Positions 1 through 10,700 of a DNA stretch of 64,000 bases are shown here, in pieces. Below the pieces are notes generated by a model. The model saw only the letters and a program-made list of their open reading frames with translations, was not told the DNA's origin and did no database searches. The number at the start of each line of letters is the position of its first letter. Position 1 is the first letter of the stretch. Position numbers and translations under genes: made by a program. The DNA comes from Gammaproteobacteria bacterium (lineage in GTDB: Bacteria; Pseudomonadota; Gammaproteobacteria; SZUA-229): the NCBI GenBank assembly GCA_015488885.1, contig WFMW01000057.1, forward strand, positions 93,170 to 157,169, read 5' to 3'.

Positions 1-1038
1 TTGATAATTGGCAACCGGGCGCAGAATAATACCGTGCTTTAATAAACGCTCATATAAAGCCTGCCCGTTCTGTTTAACATGCAAGGCGATAAAATTACCC
101 ATGGTTGGTAAATAATCCAGCTGCATGGCATCAAACGCCGCTTCCAGCATAGCCTTACCGGCATTATTCATCGCCACACTTTTGTGAAGATGCTCGCTGT
201 CATCCAGCGAAGCCAGCGCCGCAACCTGTGCCAGTGAACTGGTATTAAACGGCTGGCGGACACGATTTAAAATATTGGCAATATCAGGATGGGAAAGCGC
301 ATAACCAATACGCAAACCCGCCAGCGCATAAACTTTGGAAAAGGTTCGGGTGATCACCAGATTGGGAAAACGTTGCAGCCAGTCGGCAATATCCGGTTGC
401 AGACTTTTATCCATGTATTCCATATACGCCAGATCGAGAACGATAATAATGTCATCGGCAATACGCTCAAACAAGCCCAGCAACTGTGGCGGCGTTAGCC
501 AGGTGCCGGTCGGATTGTTCGGGTTGGCAATAAAAATCAGCCGGGTGGTATTATCGATACTGTCAAGCAAAGCATCTGGATCATGACCCAATGGCATGGT
601 TGTATCGGTTGCCGACAGGGTGCTGGCAATATTCGCGCGCGCGCCCACGGCCTGCACCACTATCGGGTAGACGGCAAAAGCATGTTCGGAAAAAACGGCT
701 GAATCCGCTGGTGTTAAATAAGCGTGCGCAAGCATTTCCAGAATGTCATTCGAGCCATTGCCCAGGGTGACATTGCTAATATCAACATGATTAAGTTCGG
801 CAATACGCTGGCTTAACGCAAAACCACTTCCGTCGGGATAATAATTGATACTGCTTAGTGCCTGCCGCAGTGCTGCCAGTGCCAGCGGTGACGGGCCCAG
901 CGGATTTTCGTTGGAAGCCAGCTTAATGGCGTGTTGAATGCCCAGTTCACGTTCCAGTTCGGCAACCGGTTTGCCGGGCAGATAAGGCTGTAACTGCTGT
1001 ACACCGGGCGTTGCCAGGGTAATAAAACGATGCGTCAT
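1..1038 (-). CDS. hisC: Histidinol-phosphate aminotransferase (partial, 3' end outside window)
   Basis: PLP-dependent class I/II aminotransferase that converts imidazole-acetol phosphate and glutamate to histidinol phosphate; family members beside pheA often also act on aromatic 2-oxo acids. The reading frame is open from ATG (1036-1038) to the window edge, giving 346 codons. HisC proteins are about 350-370 residues, so only the last few residues are missing. Visible motifs are KLASNENPLGPSP near the N terminus, ANPNNPTGTWL in the middle, and TRTFSKVYALAGLRIGY, which carries the PLP-binding lysine (SK). The start is 18 bp downstream of the pheA stop on the same strand, so the two are probably co-transcribed, as in the gyrA-serC-pheA-hisC order known from pseudomonads. 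Confidence 0.93.
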   Translation of the reverse strand, partial: MTHRFITLATPGVQQLQPYLPGKPVAELERELGIQHAIKLASNENPLGPSPLALAALRQALSSINYYPDGSGFALSQRIAELNHVDISNVTLGNGSNDILEMLAHAYLTPADSAVFSEHAFAVYPIVVQAVGARANIASTLSATDTTMPLGHDPDALLDSIDNTTRLIFIANPNNPTGTWLTPPQLLGLFERIADDIIIVLDLAYMEYMDKSLQPDIADWLQRFPNLVITRTFSKVYALAGLRIGYALSHPDIANILNRVRQPFNTSSLAQVAALASLDDSEHLHKSVAMNNAGKAMLEAAFDAMQLDYLPTMGNFIALHVKQNGQALYERLLKHGIILRPVANYQ

Positions 1039-1056
1039 AATAACACCTGCATAGCG

Positions 1057-2142
1057 TTAAAGTACCGCCCGGGGATAGGAACCCAGTATTTTTACCATTG
1101 CCGAGGTTTTACCGATTTCTTCGATGGCTTCAGCAACCCTGTCATCTTCATAGTGGCCATCGACATCAATAAAAAAAACATATTCCCAGACACCACGACG
1201 TGAAGGCCGCGATTCAATATTACTCATACTGATGCCGCGTTTGGCCAGCGGTTTAAGCAGGTCGTAGAGGGAACCGGCACGATTGTGGGCAAATACCAGC
1301 AGACTGGTTCGGTCACAGCCACTGGGTGGTGCCTGGTAGCGACCGATGATAACAAACCGCGTGGTATTATTCGGTTCATCTTCAATATCGGCCTTTAATA
1401 CCGGAATATCATACATATCAGCTGCCAGGATACCGGCAATTGCCGCAGACTGTTCGTGCTGCAAGGCCAGCAGTACGGCTTCGGCATTACTGTTAACGGC
1501 AATACGTTCACTATCAGGCAGATTTTTATCCAGCCACAGACGACATTGTGCCAAAGACTGCTGATGTGAATAAACCCGCTTGATTGTTGCCACCGACGAT
1601 GCCTTGCTGAGTAAATTATGACGGATACGCAGGGCCACTTCACCACTGATTGACAAAGATGAATTCATCAATAAATCCAGGGTGTAATTAATCACCCCTT
1701 CGGTAGAGTTTTCTACTGGCACCACGCCAAAACTGGCCCCATCAGCTTCCACCAGTCGGAAGACTTCTTCAATACTGTTGACCGGCTGTGGCTGTATCAG
1801 GCGACCAAAATGTTTGTTTGCAGCGGCATGAGAATAGGTGCCTTCCGGGCCGAGGAATGCAATTTGCAAGGGTTTTTCCAGTGCCAGGCAGGCAGCCATA
1901 ATCTCTCGGAAAATGCCGGCAATACTTTCATCGCTCAACGGCCCGCTATTACGTTCCATGACTGTGCGCAATACCTGCGCTTCACGTTCAGGACGATAAA
2001 AGTGGCCGGTTTCACCCTGCTGCTGTTTAACCTGTGCGACCTGTGCTGCACAGCGGGCACGCTCGGAAACCAGATGCTGAATCGACTGATCAATTTCATC
2101 AATCTGCTGGCGTATTTCGGTTAGCGGGTTAATATCGACCAT
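1057..2142 (-). CDS. pheA: Bifunctional chorismate mutase / prephenate dehydratase (P-protein)
   Basis: Converts chorismate to prephenate and then phenylpyruvate in phenylalanine synthesis. At 361 residues it has the normal P-protein length. Residues about 5-90 are an AroQ-type chorismate mutase helix bundle (LTEIRQQIDEIDQSI). Residues about 93-270 are the prephenate dehydratase domain with LGPEGTYSHAA, VENSTEGVIN and the catalytic NTTRFVIIG motif. Residues about 280-355 are an ACT domain with RAGSLYDLL and NIESRPSRRG, matching the ESRP element involved in phenylalanine feedback binding. It lies between the serA-like gene and hisC on the same strand with gaps of about 20 bp, suggesting one transcript. 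Confidence 0.97.
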   Translation of the reverse strand: MVDINPLTEIRQQIDEIDQSIQHLVSERARCAAQVAQVKQQQGETGHFYRPEREAQVLRTVMERNSGPLSDESIAGIFREIMAACLALEKPLQIAFLGPEGTYSHAAANKHFGRLIQPQPVNSIEEVFRLVEADGASFGVVPVENSTEGVINYTLDLLMNSSLSISGEVALRIRHNLLSKASSVATIKRVYSHQQSLAQCRLWLDKNLPDSERIAVNSNAEAVLLALQHEQSAAIAGILAADMYDIPVLKADIEDEPNNTTRFVIIGRYQAPPSGCDRTSLLVFAHNRAGSLYDLLKPLAKRGISMSNIESRPSRRGVWEYVFFIDVDGHYEDDRVAEAIEEIGKTSAMVKILGSYPRAVL

Positions 2143-2164
2143 TTATTATTACCACGGATAATCA

Positions 2165-3334
2165 TCAGGCCTGCACGATCCTGGCTTTTAATACGCCTTC
2201 AATGTCCGTAATTTGATCAATCATCTCATGATCAACCTCACATTCAATATCCATTAACGTGTAGGCAATATCATTTCTGGAATCATTACGTAAATGATGA
2301 ATATTAAAGCCGGCATCACCAACACTACTGGAAATTTTAGCGATCATATCCGGCATATTTTTATGCGTAATGGCAATACGTGCCTTACCACCGCGAGTCA
2401 GTTTGACGGCGGGAAAATTAACTGAGTTACGTATATTACCGTTTTCCAGAAAATCCTTAAGCTGGTCGGCAATCATAATGGCACAGTTTTCTTCAGCTTC
2501 CACGGTGGAAGCACCAAGATGCGGCAGGGTAATCACATGCGGATTATTTTTAAGTTTCTGTGCCGGAAAATCACACACATAGGCACCTATTTTTCCCTCT
2601 TCAATGGCTACCAGTATATCATCATCATTAACAATACCCTGGCGGGAAAAATTCAGCACCACCGCAGCGGTTTTCATTTCTGCCAGACGCGGTGCACTTA
2701 ATAGATTTTTTGTTGCATTAATCAACGGTACATGGAAAGTAATAAAATCAGCCTGTGCAATCAGCTCGTCAACACTGGCCATTTCCTCCACCGAAGAAGA
2801 CAGTTTCCACGCGCTTTTAACGGTGATGGTCGGATCAAAACCAATCACCCGCATCCCCAGCGCCACTGCGGCATTGGCGACTTTAACCCCGATAGCCCCC
2901 AGGCCAACAACCCCCAGAGTACGTCCCGGTAGTTCATAACCCACATACTGTTTTTTACCAGCCTCGACAGCTTTTGCCTGCTCTTCATCACTACCTTCAA
3001 CATTTGCCGCATATTCCCAGGCCTGGCAGAGATTACGGCAAGCCAGCAACATCCCGGCGATAACTAGTTCCTTTACCGCGTTGGCATTAGCACCAGGGGC
3101 ATTAAACACCACTACCCCGGCTTGTGTTAGACGTTCCACCGGTACATTATTGGTACCCGCCCCGGCACGACCAACCGCCAGTAAATTCTCGGCGATTTCC
3201 ATATCATGCAATTTTTGCGAACGTAAAATAATGGCATCTGGATTTTCTATATCGGGATCCACCAGATAATTACCGGAGGGTAAACGGCTTAAGCCCTTCT
3301 GGGAAATATTATTAATGGTTTTTATGTTATACAT
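2165..3334 (-). CDS. serA: D-3-phosphoglycerate dehydrogenase, short ACT-domain form
   Basis: D-2-hydroxyacid dehydrogenase that should oxidise 3-phosphoglycerate to 3-phosphohydroxypyruvate, the first step of serine synthesis. It is 389 residues long. Visible elements are GRAGAGTNNVPV, the NAD-binding LGVVGLGAIGVKVA near residue 142, the substrate-arginine motif LNFSRQGIVND, and the catalytic histidine in LPHLGAST. A C-terminal ACT domain (about 315-389) is a usual serine sensor. It lies beside serC, the next enzyme of the pathway. Oddity: the acidic residue that normally precedes the histidine in the relay (a Glu in the DVF..EP or DFP.EE region) is not evident, because the region reads CDFPAQKLKN. 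Start choice is the only good ATG. Confidence 0.9.
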   Translation of the reverse strand: MYNIKTINNISQKGLSRLPSGNYLVDPDIENPDAIILRSQKLHDMEIAENLLAVGRAGAGTNNVPVERLTQAGVVVFNAPGANANAVKELVIAGMLLACRNLCQAWEYAANVEGSDEEQAKAVEAGKKQYVGYELPGRTLGVVGLGAIGVKVANAAVALGMRVIGFDPTITVKSAWKLSSSVEEMASVDELIAQADFITFHVPLINATKNLLSAPRLAEMKTAAVVLNFSRQGIVNDDDILVAIEEGKIGAYVCDFPAQKLKNNPHVITLPHLGASTVEAEENCAIMIADQLKDFLENGNIRNSVNFPAVKLTRGGKARIAITHKNMPDMIAKISSSVGDAGFNIHHLRNDSRNDIAYTLMDIECEVDHEMIDQITDIEGVLKARIVQA

Positions 3335-3430
3335 AATCTATTTGTACATAACCTATGTTTTAAAAAGTTTTAAGTTAGCAGTAAACTTTATTTATTCTTT
3401 ATCTTGCAACGCTAATTTTTAATTTTGTTT

Positions 3431-4513
3431 TTATGCCCGGGTACGTTCAAATTCCTGCATAAAGGCAATCAGTTTATCAACACCTGCTTCGGGCATGGCA
3501 TTATAAATACTGGCGCGCATACCACCTACAGAACGGTGTCCTTTTAAGGAAGTTAAACCTGCTGCGGCTGCCTGTTCAATAAAAGTCGCATCTAACTCGG
3601 CATCGGCCAGGATAAACGGTATATTCATCCAGGAACGACAGTTGAGTGCAACCGGATTAGTATAAAACGCGGAATCATCAATCGCTTTATACAGTTTTTC
3701 AGCCTTACGCTGATTGATGGCTTCGACGGCAGCCAGCCCGCCCAGGTCTAACGCCCATGCAAACACCAGCCCGGCCACATACCAGCTATAGGTTGGTGGC
3801 GTGTTATACATGGAACCATTATCCGCATGGGTTTTATAATCCAGCATTGCCGGCATCGCTGGATTCGCTTTGCCGATTAAATCTTCACGAACAATCACAA
3901 TAGTTAAACCAGCCGGGCCGATATTTTTCTGTGCGCCCATATAAATCAAACCATAATGGCTGACATCGAGCTGGCGCGAAAGAATATTGGAAGACATATC
4001 TGCAACCAGTGGTACATCACCGGTTTCAGGAATATATGGAAACTCAACCCCGACAATGGTTTCATTCGGCGTGTAATGCACATAAGCCGCGTCGGGGTCA
4101 AAAGCCAGACTGCTCGCTTCCGGTACTGTGGTAAATTTACTCTCGGTGGTGTCGGCAACAAGATTGACCTCGCCATAGCGTTTTGCCTCGGCAACGGCTT
4201 TTTTTGACCACTGCCCGGTAAGCAGATAATCGGCACTTTTTTTACCTGCCAGAAGGTTAATCGGTGCCATTGCAAACTGCATACTGGCACCACCCTGTAA
4301 AAACAGAACTTTATAATTATCGGGAATAGCCAGTAAAGTACGCAGGTCTGCTTCAGCTTTTTCAGCAATCGATTTAAATTCCTTGCCACGGTGACTCATT
4401 TCCATTACTGACATACCCGAACCCTGCCAGTCCAGCATTTCAGCACTGGCTTGCTGTAAAACAGTTTCAGGTAAAATTGCCGGACCGGCACTAAAATTAA
4501 ATACTCTGCTCAT
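3431..4513 (-). CDS. serC: Phosphoserine aminotransferase
   Basis: PLP enzyme converting 3-phosphohydroxypyruvate and glutamate to phosphoserine; it also serves the pyridoxal phosphate pathway in many bacteria. The 360-residue length is typical. The N terminus MSRVFNFSAGPAILPETVL is diagnostic, LFLQGGASMQFAMAP contributes phosphate binding, and YMGAQKNIGPAG holds the Schiff-base lysine at about residue 196. The C-terminal GHRSVGGMRASIYNA motif binds substrate. It lies between gyrA and the serA-like gene, all on one strand. A gap of about 95 bp to serA and 174 bp to gyrA leaves room for separate promoters, although I see no convincing consensus in either. Confidence 0.97.
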   Translation of the reverse strand: MSRVFNFSAGPAILPETVLQQASAEMLDWQGSGMSVMEMSHRGKEFKSIAEKAEADLRTLLAIPDNYKVLFLQGGASMQFAMAPINLLAGKKSADYLLTGQWSKKAVAEAKRYGEVNLVADTTESKFTTVPEASSLAFDPDAAYVHYTPNETIVGVEFPYIPETGDVPLVADMSSNILSRQLDVSHYGLIYMGAQKNIGPAGLTIVIVREDLIGKANPAMPAMLDYKTHADNGSMYNTPPTYSWYVAGLVFAWALDLGGLAAVEAINQRKAEKLYKAIDDSAFYTNPVALNCRSWMNIPFILADAELDATFIEQAAAAGLTSLKGHRSVGGMRASIYNAMPEAGVDKLIAFMQEFERTRA

Positions 4514-4687
4514 GAAATTCTCACTGGAAAAATATATAGAAACCGCTGCTTAATACCGATACGAGAAAGATTTCTGCCATTTTCACACCTACCCGTAGCG
4601 TACAAATATATCGATAAATAAGATTAAATATATTCGATAACTATATGATTAAAAAATTAAAATATGGATTAATAATATCTGGATAAA

Positions 4688-7267
4688 TTAGTCACCACCG
4701 ACTTTGTCATCATCGGCAGCTTCATTATCCATCGCCTCAATTTTAGCAAGCTCAACCAGTTTTTCATGGTTTGTTAAACGCACCAGGCGCACACCCTGTG
4801 TATTACGCCCCATTTCACTGATGTCGGCCACCGCTATACGAACCAGGGTGCCGTTATCGCTGATCATCATAATTTCATCTTCAGGACGCACTTGCACCGC
4901 AGCAACCACTTTACCATTACGCTTGTTGGTTTGAATAGAGATAACGCCCTGACCACCACGACCTTTTAGCGGATAATCGTTAACATTGCTACGTTTGCCA
5001 AAACCATTTTCTGTTGCGGTAAGAATGGAACCCTGCTCGGCAACCAGAATCATACTGATCACTTCCTGACCTTCAGCAATACGCATTCCACGTACACCAG
5101 CCGCCAGGCGCCCCATTGCACGCACATCGGTTTCTGAAAAACGCACCGATTTACCTGCATCTGACAATAACATAATGTGGCGTGAACCATCCGTAATGGC
5201 GACGTCTACCAGTTTATCCCCATCATGTAAATCAATGGCAATAATACCGGATGCACGTGGTCGGGAAAAATCAGATAGTGCCGTTTTCTTAACTGTACCT
5301 GAGCTGGTTGCCATAAATATGAACTGATCATCCTTGTAGTCACGTACCGGTAACACAGCATGGATCCGTTCACCAGAATTCAGCGGCAACAGATTTACCA
5401 GCGGTTTACCGCGTGAACCGCGCCCCGCCATGGGAATCTGATACACTTTCAGCCAGTAAACTTTACCCAGGCTGGAAAAACACAATAGCGTATCATGGGT
5501 ATTCGCAATAAATAAAGATTCGATAAAATCGGCGGTTTTCACATCTGCTGCCGATTTTCCTCGCCCACCACGTCGTTGCGTGTTGTACACATCCATAGCT
5601 TGCGATTTGGCATAGCCTTCATGAGAAACAGTCACGACCACATCTTCTTCGGTAATCAGATCTTCCATGGTCAGGTCTAACTGGTCAGCAATAATTTCAC
5701 TACGACGATCATCATTAAAACTTTCTCTAATTTCAATCAGCTCATCCTGAATCACCTGCATTAATCTTTCAGGGCTGGAAAGTATCTTGATAAGTTCTTT
5801 AATTGTCTCCAATATATCCTTGAATTCATTAACTATTTTATCTTGCTCTAAGCCGGTCAAACGATGCAGTTTTAATTCAAGAATGGCTTGCGCCTGCGCT
5901 TCGGAAAGATGATAACCATCGTCTTTCAAGCCATAACGCGGGTCAAGATTATCTGGTCGTGAAGCGGAAATATCGGCATTTTCAGTGGCTCGCTTGACCA
6001 TATCAACCACCATGCCCGGCGGCCATACTGTATTGATTAAACCCGCCCTGGCCACGGCAGGACTGGAAGATTTCTTAATCAACGCAATGACGGCATCAAT
6101 ATTAGCCAGCGCCACTGCCAGGCCTTCCAACAGGTGTGCACGTGCCCGGGCTTTGCGTAATTCATAAATAGTACGACGGGTAACCACTTCACGCCGATGG
6201 CGAATAAAGGCATCGAGAATCTGTTTCAGATTTAGTAATTGCGGTTGACCATCGACCAGTGCCACCATATTGATACCGAAAGCAGTCTGCATAGCAGTCT
6301 GTGAATACAGGTTGTTCAACACGACTTCACCAACTTCACCACGCCGTAGCTCAATAACAATACGCATACCATCCTTGTCAGATTCATCTCGCAGCGCGGT
6401 AATACCTTCCAGACGTTTTTCCTTGACCAGTTCAGCAATACGCTCAATGAGCTTTGCCTTATTTACCTGGTAGGGAATTTCGCTGACAATAATAGTCTGC
6501 TTGCCATTTTTTTCATTGCTGATAATCGCCGCCCGTGAACGCATAACCATACGGCCACGACCCGTTTTATAAGCCTGACGAATGCCTTTGGTACCATTAA
6601 TCAAGGCTGCTGTGGGCAGATCCGGTGCCGGGATATATTCCATGATGGCATCTATCGTCATATCCGGGTTATTAATCAATGCCAGACAGGCATCAATCGC
6701 CTCCCCCAGATTATGCGGTGGCATATTGGTTGCCATACCGACGGCAATCCCGGATGAACCATTGACCAGCATATTCGGCACCCGGGTAGGCAAAACAGTC
6801 GGTTCAGACTCGGAACCATCGTAGTTTTCAACAAAATCAACGGTTTCTTTTTCCAGGTCGGCGAGTAGCTGATGGGCAATCTTTGCCATCCGCACTTCGG
6901 TATAGCGCATGGCTGCCGGGGCATCGCCATCGACCGAACCAAAGTTACCCTGTCCGTCAATCAGCATATAGCGTAATGAAAATGGCTGTGCCATGCGCAC
7001 AATGGTGTCATACACCGCCGTATCACCATGCGGGTGATATTTACCAATGACATCACCGACCACACGTGCTGATTTTTTATAGGGTTTGTTCCAGTCATTA
7101 CCGAGTACATTCATGGCGTAAAGCACACGTCGATGTACCGGTTTAAGGCCATCGCGAACATCGGGCAGAGCGCGACCAACAATCACACTCATGGCATAAT
7201 CCAGATAGGATTGCCGCATTTCGTCTTCGAGGTTTACCGGGGATATTTCTTTTGCAAATTCTGCCAT
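4688..7267 (-). CDS. gyrA: DNA gyrase subunit A
   Basis: Breakage-reunion subunit of the A2B2 gyrase that introduces negative supercoils. At 859 residues it has the usual length. The catalytic tyrosine is Y122 in AAMRYTE, identical in numbering to E. coli. The quinolone-resistance-determining region reads [13 protein letters not shown], so the Ser83 position is Thr while Asp87 is kept; Thr83 is the natural state in several gammaproteobacteria, so this alone does not show acquired resistance. The GyrA-box QRRGGRGK is present at about residue 565, marking it as gyrase rather than ParC. The C-terminal half is the six-bladed DNA-wrapping beta-pinwheel, and the protein ends in an acidic tail (DNEAADDDK). 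Confidence 0.98.
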   Translation of the reverse strand: MAEFAKEISPVNLEDEMRQSYLDYAMSVIVGRALPDVRDGLKPVHRRVLYAMNVLGNDWNKPYKKSARVVGDVIGKYHPHGDTAVYDTIVRMAQPFSLRYMLIDGQGNFGSVDGDAPAAMRYTEVRMAKIAHQLLADLEKETVDFVENYDGSESEPTVLPTRVPNMLVNGSSGIAVGMATNMPPHNLGEAIDACLALINNPDMTIDAIMEYIPAPDLPTAALINGTKGIRQAYKTGRGRMVMRSRAAIISNEKNGKQTIIVSEIPYQVNKAKLIERIAELVKEKRLEGITALRDESDKDGMRIVIELRRGEVGEVVLNNLYSQTAMQTAFGINMVALVDGQPQLLNLKQILDAFIRHRREVVTRRTIYELRKARARAHLLEGLAVALANIDAVIALIKKSSSPAVARAGLINTVWPPGMVVDMVKRATENADISASRPDNLDPRYGLKDDGYHLSEAQAQAILELKLHRLTGLEQDKIVNEFKDILETIKELIKILSSPERLMQVIQDELIEIRESFNDDRRSEIIADQLDLTMEDLITEEDVVVTVSHEGYAKSQAMDVYNTQRRGGRGKSAADVKTADFIESLFIANTHDTLLCFSSLGKVYWLKVYQIPMAGRGSRGKPLVNLLPLNSGERIHAVLPVRDYKDDQFIFMATSSGTVKKTALSDFSRPRASGIIAIDLHDGDKLVDVAITDGSRHIMLLSDAGKSVRFSETDVRAMGRLAAGVRGMRIAEGQEVISMILVAEQGSILTATENGFGKRSNVNDYPLKGRGGQGVISIQTNKRNGKVVAAVQVRPEDEIMMISDNGTLVRIAVADISEMGRNTQGVRLVRLTNHEKLVELAKIEAMDNEAADDDKVGGD

Positions 7268-7357
7268 TTAGGCTGCCATTAAGGGTAAGTCATTAGTAAC
7301 TGCTCAGAGCACATCGTGTCAGTTATGGTTAATTGTAACGATTCATTGCAACGATTT

Positions 7358-7404
7358 ACTGTTCACCTGAATCCATGATGAACCTACGGATTCAGGTGAA
7401 CAGT
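7358..7404. repeat. Perfect 17-bp inverted repeat upstream of gyrA
   Basis: Arms at 7358-7374 (actgttcacctgaatcc) and 7388-7404 are exact reverse complements around a 13-nt loop. The site lies about 90 bp upstream of the gyrA start. Neither strand follows the stem with a T-run, so it is not a normal intrinsic terminator. It could be an operator, an mRNA stem or the end of a small mobile repeat. Confidence 0.8.
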
Positions 7405-7449
7405 TAGCGTTATTTCATGCCAATGAATATGCGCATTAAAATACGTCTC

Positions 7450-7612
7450 GAGAACCTCTGAACAAGTCTGGATACAGCAGATTGAGAGCCAGAATTTTTT
7501 TCATAGCAAGGCGCCAGACAACTGGAATAGTTATTCTATTTCAATTGCTTAGTAACAAAGCTATGGAAAATTCTGGACTCAAGATGTGTATTCACGACTT
7601 GTTCCGAGGCTC
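7450..7612. mobile_element. MITE-like element, terminal repeats GAGAACCTCTGAACAAGTC
   Basis: About 163 bp without a coding frame, between gyrA and the RND genes. The left end (7450-7468) and right end (7596-7612, gacttgttccgaggctc) are imperfect inverted repeats. Inner segments are also inverted copies of each other: gccagaattttt near 7487 and gaaaattctggac near 7565. A nearly full-length palindrome with conserved tips is the usual structure of a non-autonomous MITE. No transposase is nearby. Confidence 0.6.
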
Positions 7613-7719
7613 CCTTATTAAACCGTATAATCTTACCATACTTCAGTCATGCAGACACAGTGTTTTAACGCGCCATGTTTTGATAGACCTGGTTCTGATT
7701 GACGGCGCACTTGCTGCCC

Positions 7720-10700
7720 TCAGGCAGACTTTGGCAGCAGCCGCTCAAGGTGTTTATGCATGACCGCATAATACACCACCGGTATAACCAGTAATGTCAG
7801 GATAGTAGATACCAGCAAACCAAAGATTAAGGAGATGGCCAGACCACCGAAAATCGGGTCACTGATAATAAAGAAACCACCGATCATCGCGGCAATACCG
7901 GTTAATACAATCGGTTTGGCACGTACTGCAGCTGAATTAATTACCGCAAGATGAAAATCGATGCCTTCGGCTACCTGCTGATTAATAAAATCAACCAGTA
8001 AAATAGAGTTACGCACAATAATCCCCGCCAACGCAATCATGCCTATCATCGAGGTAGCGGTGAACTGTGCGTGTAACAGGGCATGACCGGGAAGAATACC
8101 GATAATAGTCAATGGAATCGGTGCCATAATTACCAGCGGCACTTTGTAGGAATGAAACTGCGCCACTACCAGCAGATAGATCATCAGCAGACCAACGATG
8201 TAGGCAAGCCCCATATCACGAAAAGTTTCATAGGTAATCTGCCATTCCCCATCCCACTTTAAACTGTATTCATAAGGGTCTTCCGGCTGGGTAATATACC
8301 ACTGCTTTAATTGATGCTGCGCTTTGACTTTTTGCGCAATCGCAAACATGCCATACAACGGGCTATCCAGTTTCCCGGCGCTGTCACCGGTTACATAAAC
8401 CACGGGCAATAAATCTTTATGGTAAATATTCTGTTCACGCGTCCCGGCATGAATACTTACCAGATCGGTTAACGGTACCAGCCTGCCCCTGGCTGAACGT
8501 ACTTTCAATGCCAGCACCTGCTCGACATCCGCCTTGTCGGCATCTGCATATTCTACCCGCACCGGCACTGCATATTTAAGATGGTTACCATGCAGATAGG
8601 TCACATCGGTACCCTTTAATACGGTATTTAACGCTTCACTGATAAGCTGTTGTGAAACCCCGAGTCTGGCCGCATGCTGACGGTCAACGTCAACGGTTAA
8701 TTTCTTTTCTGGATAACCAATACTATCATCCACATCGACGACATCGGCTGTGGATGCAAAAATTTTGCGTAGATTTCTGGCCTGCCGAATCTGACCGGCA
8801 TAATCCAGACCATATACTTCAGCAATAATCGGCGACATAACGGGTGGCCCCGGCGGTACTTCAACTATTTTCGCATTACCATGGTATTTTTTTGCAATAG
8901 CCTGTAGCGGCTTACGCACATACTGAGCAATAGCATGGCTTTCACGTTCACGCTGGTGTTTGTCAATCAGGTTAACCTGAATATCACCTTCATTAGCACT
9001 TTTACGTAAATAATACTGACGTACCAGGCCATTAAAACTGATTGGCGAAGCGGTGCCAGCATAAACTTCATAGTCGGTGACTTCATTCACCTTACCAATA
9101 TACGCCCCCATTTCCTGCAACACTCGTGTCGTCTGTTCCAGCGATGTGCCTTCTGGCATATCCAGTACAACCTGAAATTCATTTTTGTTATCGAAAGGCA
9201 GCATCTTCAGCACAACCGCCTTAAACATCACCAGTGACAGAGCAGCCATAATTAGAAAAACAATACCAGCCAGCAATAACCAGCGGTTTCTATTGCTATT
9301 GGTATGCGTTAAAAAAGGTGTCATTAAGCGGCTAAAAAATTGATTAAGGTGACTTTCCTGCTGATTTTCTGCGCGTATTTCTGTTTGCGGCAGGCTGGCA
9401 TGTTTACGCAGCATAATATAGCTGAACCAGGGGGTAAAAATAAAGGCAACGGCCAGCGAACCAAGCATTCCCATGCTTGCATTAATCGGTATCGGGCTCA
9501 TATACGGCCCCATTAAGCCGCTTACAAAAGCCATTGGCAACAGTGCCGCAATCACCGTAAACGTTGCCAGTATCGTTGGCCCACCCACTTCATCAACGGC
9601 CACAGGGATGAGTTTACGCAAATTTTTCTTCCTGATAGACAGATGCCGATGAATATTTTCCACCACCACCACGGCATCATCAACCAGAATACCAATGGAA
9701 AAAATAAGCGCAAATAATGACACTCGGTTCAAAGTAAACCCGTAGGCCCATGAAGCAAACAGGGTAATTAATAGCGTAATACCAACTGCCGTACCAACAA
9801 TAATGCCTTCACGCCAGCCCAGCACGCCAACAATCAGCAACGTCACAATGACGGTTTCAATAATTAATTTATGAATTAACTTTTCAGATTTTGCCTCTGC
9901 GGTAACCCCATAATTACGCGTAATAGTAACTTCAACATTGTCAGGAATAAAAGTACCTTTTAACTGGTTCAGACGATGGATAACCTGATTAGCAATGGTG
10001 ACAGCATTGGTACCCGGTTTTTTTGCAATCGCCAGTGTAACGGCAGGTTGTGGTTGATTAATAACAGTAGCATGAATGGTATGGTTAATTAAACCTGACT
10101 TACCTGCGGCAATAGAGACATAGTGTAATGGCGAATCGACACCATAATTTATTTTTGCAACATCACGTAAATAGACCGCCTTGCCCGCCGATACACCAAC
10201 AACCAGATTGGCAATTTGATTCGCGGTGGTTAAAAAGCTGCCTGCCTGTACCAGAATCTGATGATTATCACTGGTAACGGTTAAATTGTTATGCGAAACA
10301 TTTGCCGCCCGTAGCGCATCACTCAGTTGTTTAATATCAATGTTATAGCCTGCCAGCGCCTGTGGGTCGAGTACCACATGAACGACCCGGTCTGGACTGC
10401 CAATGGTGTAAATATCACGGGTACCCTGAATACGCTTTAATTCGGTTTCAAGACCATGCGCCACCTGACTGAGTTCATCAGCCCCCGTGTGTTTATCTTT
10501 AGACCACAAAGTTGCAGTAATAATCGGTACATCATCAATACCTTTGGGTTTAATAATCGGCCGTCCTACACCAATATTTTTTGGCAGCCAGTCCCGATTG
10601 GAATAAAGTTTGTTGTACAGTCGAACAATAGCATCAGTGCGATTCTGCCCGACCAGAAACTGTACGGTAAGAATCGCCATACCTGGTGTTGAGGTGGAAT

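Noticed and set aside
5075..5200. Split or frameshifted gyrA
   Set aside because: The frame is continuous over all 859 codons with the GyrA-box and all catalytic residues in place.
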